Source: Bacteroidota bacterium
GTDB taxonomy: Bacteria > Bacteroidota > Ignavibacteria > SZUA-365
DNA length: 9,174 nucleotides
Direction: 5' to 3'
Assembly (NCBI GenBank): GCA_023432805.1
Contig: JAEYUG010000034.1
Location: forward strand, 1 to 9,174
The position numbers and the translations under genes are program-made. Position 1 is the first letter of the stretch, and every line of letters starts with the position of its first letter. The notes beneath the pieces were generated by a model that saw nothing but the letters and a program-made list of their open reading frames with translations, made no database searches and was not told the origin of the DNA. Shown here one piece after another: positions 5,798-9,174 of the stretch.

Positions 5798-7866
5798 GGC
5801 AGGGCGGCGACGTGGAAACCGAGCACATCTTCATTGCCCGACCCGACATGACCGCGGCCATCGATGCGGCGGTCGAGCGCAGTCGCAGCGAGGGCAGGCA
5901 GGTGATCTGGCTCACTGGCGAGACGGGCCAGGGCAAGACGCGCTTCGTGCGCGACTACATCGACCGTCACCGCGAGGTGTTGATCGTCTCGTACGTGGCG
6001 TGTCCCGCACCGCTCGGCAACCAGAGCACGGCCACGCTCAAGCCCTACCAGCCGCTGAAGGACATCTTCACCGATCTGTTGGAGCATTACGCGGATTCGC
6101 GCAGGCGCCTGCAGCTGGCAAAGAACATCTCGCTCACCGTGCTGGCCATGGTGCCGCTGGTGGGCGATGTGTTCTACGGCATCAAGGAACTGCGACGCGA
6201 TCTGACCGAGTTCAAGCGCGGCGAGCGCGAGGTCGATTTCTCGACGTTTGCGCGCGACTGCTTCGACACGCTGGTGCGACTGTCGGACGAGGCTCCGGTC
6301 GTCGTCGTGCTCGACGACATCCAGTGGGCCGACGCGCTTACACTCACGGCCTTGCAGGAGTTCCTGCTTTTACCCGCCGGCGAGCGACCGATCACCTTCG
6401 TGCTTGCCGGGCGTCCCGACGACATCAACGCCACATCCGCCCTGGCCGGCATGCGCACCAAGCTCGCACCGCTGGGCACCGTGCGCGAGACCGAGATGCA
6501 GCCCTTCGACAGTGCACAACTCGCCGCGTACCTGCGCGCCGTGTTTCCGACCCGGCATCCCGACAGCGACACCCTGCTCTGGCTCGAGCGCAAGACCGGC
6601 GGCAATCCCTTCTTCGTGCAGTCGTATCTGCATCATCTCGTCGGTGAAGGACTCCTCGCTGCCGATGGTTCCGTGCAGGGTGATCTGTACGGGTACAACG
6701 GTCTCCCATCGGAAGTGCGGGTCGTCACGAGCTGGCTGATGAAGAGTCTCAGCGAGGAGGATCTCACGCTGCTGCTCACGGCCTCCGTGCTCGGCTACGA
6801 ATTCTCCCTGCACGAACTCGGACATCTGACTGCGCGTGGCGTGCTCGACCTCGTGCGCGCACTGCGCCGCATCGCCGCCGTGCACGGCATTCTCGAACCC
6901 GTCGGCTACCGCCTCGTCAACGGGCGCGAATCCACGGTCTACCGCTTCCTGCAGCACGCCGTGCACACGGCCCTGTACAACGAACTGACGATCGAGGAGA
7001 AGGAGGCGCTGCATCGCGACACCGCCCGGTACCTCAACGAGCTGCGCACGGCCAGCGGTGAACAACCCGACGTGCTCAACTCCCTCGCCGGTGCCCTCAT
7101 GCTGCACGCCCGCCTCGGCCATCAGCCCGAGATCGAGTACGAATCCATCCTCCTCAAGGCCCGCAACACCGAAGACGCCCTCGACACCGAGGCGATCGTC
7201 GCGCAGCTCGCCACGCTCGCACCCGCGCTCGGCATGATGCCCGAAGACATGGAGCGCATGTTCCGCGAAGCCCTCGAACTCGCTCCCCTCGTCACGAAAA
7301 CCGTCGACAGCGCGCGGCGCGCCCAGCTCCTCTCGGCCAGGGAGGAGGGAAGAATCCTGCAGGTGGATGCGCTCTCGACGCTTGTCGCCACCGTGCTTGC
7401 GCACCTCTCCGCAGAGCGCGCAGCGGAAGCCGTCTCCGTCGCCGGCACCTACATCACGCGTTCACGTACGCGCGAGCAGAGCGTGCATCCCCTTGCGTAC
7501 ATCCTCTACGCCGTCGCGCTGCTCGTGCACGGGGTGGATATCGAACGCGCGACCGACGCGCTACGCACCGCGGCAGCAGACCACACGCAGCCGGATTATG
7601 CGGCCTTTGCGCGGGTGGGACTCGCGGTACTGGCTCCCTCGACGAGTGACCACGAGGCATTGAAACTGTTACGCGAGGTCGCCGTGCATGAGGGACGTCA
7701 CGCACGCATTCTGCGCAGGGCGGTGGCGCTCTTCGCCGTGCAGCGCTTCGGGTCGGATGCTTCCGCAACGCCGCTCATTGCACAGCTCGCATCGCTGCAT
7801 GCCGACGATGGCGACGACCTTGCCGTACGCTATCCCCGTACACACGCCGCTCTCCGCAGCAACTAG
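5794..7866 (+). CDS. STAND/AAA-type ATPase with helical-repeat C-terminus, function unknown
   Basis: A 690-residue P-loop NTPase of the AAA_16/STAND type, as found in MalT/AfsR-like regulators and cyclase-linked ATPases. Walker A is GETGQGKT (42-49). Walker B is VVVVLDDIQWAD (169-180), with the paired Asp and the following Trp-Ala-Asp typical of this group. LAGRPDD (204-210) fits a sensor position and KTGGNPFFVQSYL (267-279) is the characteristic GNPFF motif. An insert at about 113-136 (SLTVLAMVPLVGDVFYGIKE) is hydrophobic and could touch a membrane or a partner. From about residue 320 to the end the sequence is leucine/alanine-rich and helical, probably winged-helix then TPR-like. No HTH output domain, cyclase, nuclease or protease domain is visible, so the output must come from conformational change or a partner, most simply the co-encoded membrane protein. 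The GTG start overlaps the upstream stop as GTGA; a second GTG at 5812 has a better purine-rich stretch before it (AGGCAGGGCGG) and would remove six residues. Confidence 0.88.
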   Translation: MRQGGDVETEHIFIARPDMTAAIDAAVERSRSEGRQVIWLTGETGQGKTRFVRDYIDRHREVLIVSYVACPAPLGNQSTATLKPYQPLKDIFTDLLEHYADSRRRLQLAKNISLTVLAMVPLVGDVFYGIKELRRDLTEFKRGEREVDFSTFARDCFDTLVRLSDEAPVVVVLDDIQWADALTLTALQEFLLLPAGERPITFVLAGRPDDINATSALAGMRTKLAPLGTVRETEMQPFDSAQLAAYLRAVFPTRHPDSDTLLWLERKTGGNPFFVQSYLHHLVGEGLLAADGSVQGDLYGYNGLPSEVRVVTSWLMKSLSEEDLTLLLTASVLGYEFSLHELGHLTARGVLDLVRALRRIAAVHGILEPVGYRLVNGRESTVYRFLQHAVHTALYNELTIEEKEALHRDTARYLNELRTASGEQPDVLNSLAGALMLHARLGHQPEIEYESILLKARNTEDALDTEAIVAQLATLAPALGMMPEDMERMFREALELAPLVTKTVDSARRAQLLSAREEGRILQVDALSTLVATVLAHLSAERAAEAVSVAGTYITRSRTREQSVHPLAYILYAVALLVHGVDIERATDALRTAAADHTQPDYAAFARVGLAVLAPSTSDHEALKLLREVAVHEGRHARILRRAVALFAVQRFGSDASATPLIAQLASLHADDGDDLAVRYPRTHAALRSN

Positions 7867-7867
7867 A

Positions 7868-7970
7868 GACAGGTCGGTGGACGTCTTCGTCCACCCGACA
7901 GGTCGGTGGACGTCTTCGTCCACCCAGCACCCACTGAACATTCGTCAAGAGTGGACGCGGACGTCCACCC
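7868..7970 (+). repeat. Composite palindromic repeat, copy D
   Basis: Two identical 29-bp units (7868-7896 and 7897-7925) each contain GACAGGTC followed by the perfect hairpin GGTGGACG-TCTT-CGTCCACC (7876-7895 and 7905-7924). The conserved spacer (7926-7950, GCACCCACTGAACATTCGTC and AAGAG) follows, then a single 7-bp hairpin GTGGACG-CGGA-CGTCCAC (7951-7968). It fills almost the whole gap between the convergent ATPase and ndk genes and could end transcription from either side, though no T-run follows any stem. Copy A is its near-identical inverted partner. Confidence 0.92.
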
Positions 7971-7976
7971 TCCTTT

Positions 7977-8378
7977 CTACGCGAAGAAGTAGTTGACCTC
8001 GTACGAGGCGGTGTCGGGGGCGTCGGAGCCGTGCACGACGTTGCGCTCGATGCTCGTGGCCATGTCGCGGCGGATGGTGCCGGGCGCAGCCTTCTGCGGA
8101 TCGGTCGCTCCCATCAGTGCGCGCCAGCGGCTGATCGCCTCGTCGCCCTCGAGGGCCATGAGCACCGAGGGACCCGAGGTCATGAATGCCACGAGCGATG
8201 CGAAGAAGGGACGCTCGCGATGCACGTAGTAGAATCCCTCCGCGCGCGTGCGCGTCAGGTGCTCCATGCGCATCTCGACGATGCGGAGGCCTTCGGCCTC
8301 GATGCGTCGGATGACTTCGCCGATGAGTCCTGCGGCCACGCCGTCGGGTTTCACGATTGCCAGGGTGCGTTGTGTCAT
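7977..8378 (-). CDS. ndk: Nucleoside diphosphate kinase
   Basis: Transfers the gamma-phosphate of ATP to nucleoside diphosphates through a phosphohistidine, balancing NTP and dNTP pools in the cytoplasm. The 133-residue product is close to the usual bacterial length of about 140. It has the N-terminal TLAIVKPDGV (5-14, Lys10), FMTSGPSVLMALEG (65-78), GATDP (90-94), the PGTIRRDMA segment (99-107), and the active-site block NVVHGSDAPDTA with catalytic His116. The ATG at 8376-8378 gives the standard MTQRTLAIVKPDG beginning; codons upstream in the same frame belong to the divergent gene region and have no family likeness. It is convergent with the ATPase gene, separated by repeat copy D, and divergent from the UPF0316-like gene. 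Confidence 0.97.
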   Translation of the reverse strand: MTQRTLAIVKPDGVAAGLIGEVIRRIEAEGLRIVEMRMEHLTRTRAEGFYYVHRERPFFASLVAFMTSGPSVLMALEGDEAISRWRALMGATDPQKAAPGTIRRDMATSIERNVVHGSDAPDTASYEVNYFFA

Positions 8379-8433
8379 GGTTCTGCCGGGTGACTGGATG
8401 GAATTCGGGTGCGCACGGTCGTGTGCGTCGTGG

Positions 8434-8439
8434 TATATT
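8434..8439 (+). promoter_or_regulatory. Possible -10 element in the ndk/UPF0316-like divergent region
   Basis: TATATT lies in the sole AT-rich patch of the first half of the 121-base gap between the divergent ndk and UPF0316-like genes. On the plus strand it would start transcription near 8446, about 54 bases before ATG 8500. The same patch read on the other strand (AATATA, TATACC) could serve ndk. No clear -35 is seen for either direction. Confidence 0.3.
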
Positions 8440-8499
8440 GGGAATCTGCCGCATGCATCGGCGATATCACGACAAAAATACGGAATTCTCCCTCCCGCA

Positions 8500-9015
8500 A
8501 TGGACATCCTCACCAGCGCGCTTCTCATCTTCGCCCTCCGCATAGGCGACGTCAGTCTCGGAACCATCCGCACCATGTTCACGGTGCAGGGCAAGCGCTG
8601 GCTTGCGTCGGGCATCGGTTTCTTCGAGGTCATGATCTGGGTCATCGCCATCCGCCAGGTCTTCCAGCAGCTCGACAATCCGTGGAACATTCTCGGATAC
8701 GGTATGGGATTCGCCACAGGCACCTGGCTCGGCATCACCATCGAACAGAAGCTCGCGCTCGGCGTGATGCAGGCGCTGGTCATCTCGCGCCATCACACCG
8801 ACGAAATCGCCGACGCGCTGCGGCGCAATCATTTCGGCGTGACCATCATTCCCGGCGAGGGTGGCACGGGCGGCATGCCGATTCTCACCTCGTTCATCAA
8901 GCGCAACCGCATGAAGGAGTTTCACCGCATCGTCGACGAGATCGACCACTCGGCGATGGTGTCGCTGCAGCAGGCCAACGTCTCGCGCGGCTTCATCCAC
9001 GGCTCACGGAAATAG
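8500..9015 (+). CDS. UPF0316 / DUF2179-family membrane protein
   Basis: A 171-residue protein matching the UPF0316 pattern: an N-terminal membrane part (DUF5698-like) followed by a small cytoplasmic DUF2179-like domain. The signature near the start, LRIGDVSLGTIRTMFTVQGKRWLASGIGFFEVMIWV, spans residues 13-48 and is the strongest evidence. Hydrophobic helices are at about 3-20, 34-52 and 63-82. The C-terminal part (from about 90) has the ALVISRHHTDEIADALRR and FGVTIIPGEGGTG segments typical of the domain. The family's function is unknown; DUF2179 is often considered a ligand-binding or regulatory module. The chosen ATG is the one directly before the first helix; the open frame continues upstream to 8248 but that part is the antisense of ndk. 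It ends with TAG, and the sequence composition changes just after it. Confidence 0.9.
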   Translation: MDILTSALLIFALRIGDVSLGTIRTMFTVQGKRWLASGIGFFEVMIWVIAIRQVFQQLDNPWNILGYGMGFATGTWLGITIEQKLALGVMQALVISRHHTDEIADALRRNHFGVTIIPGEGGTGGMPILTSFIKRNRMKEFHRIVDEIDHSAMVSLQQANVSRGFIHGSRK

Positions 9016-9057
9016 TGATAGCCAATCAGCGAAGAACCAGGTATTCACCTGTAGTTG

Positions 9058-9174
9058 CTAAGATGTCATCTGACAAACAGTATCGGATTGGTACTCTGCC
9101 GAAATGACAGAAGCGTTGTTGAGAGTGTCGAGGTACTTCTCTTTGGCCAGCGGTATTGATTCGAGGAACGTCTC
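9058..9174 (-). CDS. Possible 3' end of an unrecognised gene, cut by the window edge
   Basis: On the minus strand the frame is open from the window end to a TAG at 9058-9060, coding 38 residues that begin ETFLESIPLAKEKYLDTLNN and end SDTVCQMTS. The residue mix is protein-like, but 38 codons are too few to prove coding. The base composition here is about 47% GC against over 60% for the neighbours, suggesting a gene of different origin or a true boundary of the GC-rich block. I do not recognise the product. If real, it would be convergent with the UPF0316-like gene. Confidence 0.4.
   Translation of the reverse strand, partial: ETFLESIPLAKEKYLDTLNNASVISAEYQSDTVCQMTS

Noticed and set aside
6370..7404. 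A 344-codon minus-strand open frame opposite the ATPase gene
   Set aside because: It is antisense to the Walker B to GNPFF region and to the helical half of the ATPase, with no motif of its own.
7868..7970. Short CRISPR array
   Set aside because: The units abut with no variable spacers, the repeats are self-complementary over most of their length, and no cas genes are near. Tandem palindromic repeats explain it.
8379..8783. N-terminal extension of ndk
   Set aside because: The frame is open upstream, but NDK proteins begin just before the TLAIVKPDG segment, and the extra part is antisense to the UPF0316-like gene and the promoter gap.

Overview
This is a GC-rich (clearly above 60% by eye), densely coding bacterial chromosome segment holding five complete protein genes and a candidate two-gene operon partner set, six complete genes in all, plus the end of a possible seventh. 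The genes are hypF (-), a class A penicillin-binding protein (+), a two-gene operon of an unrecognised membrane protein and a STAND/AAA-type ATPase (+), ndk (-), and a UPF0316/DUF2179-type membrane protein (+). Shine-Dalgarno sequences are weak or absent before most genes and the intergenic -10-like patches are AT-rich islands. This fits a GC-rich member of the Bacteroidota/Chlorobi/Ignavibacteria/Kapabacteria neighbourhood, but that is only an impression: no rRNA or diagnostic marker is present, so the taxon is not established.

Layout. Positions 1-66: copy A of a palindromic repeat element, which overlaps the end of hypF (26-2395, -). Positions 2396-2586: divergent intergenic region with repeat copy B and promoter-like patches. 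Positions 2587-4503: class A PBP. Positions 4504-4690: repeat copy C and a possible promoter. Positions 4691-7866: membrane protein and ATPase genes overlapping by 4 bases. Positions 7867-7976: repeat copy D between convergent genes. Positions 7977-8378: ndk (-). Positions 8379-8499: divergent promoter region. Positions 8500-9015: UPF0316-like gene. Positions 9016-9174: a stretch of markedly lower GC (about 47% by count) with an open minus-strand frame running off the window.

The most striking non-genic signal is a composite dispersed repeat found four times in 8 kb, once in each of four gene boundaries. Each copy has one or more small perfect hairpins, then a conserved spacer of about 25 bases, then a single hairpin. 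The stems come in two sequence versions (GGTGGACG/CGTCCACC and GACGGACG/CGTCCGTC), with both arms changed together so pairing is kept. The four copies alternate in orientation, so hypF and the membrane protein/ATPase operon are each bracketed by inverted copies whose tandem hairpins face inward. One copy supplies the last codons and the stop codon of hypF.

Functionally, the known genes are housekeeping or common accessory genes: [NiFe]-hydrogenase maturation, peptidoglycan synthesis and nucleotide metabolism. The membrane protein/ATPase pair is the only candidate for an undescribed system. Its coupling suggests a membrane-associated NTPase switch, but nothing in the sequence identifies the process it serves.
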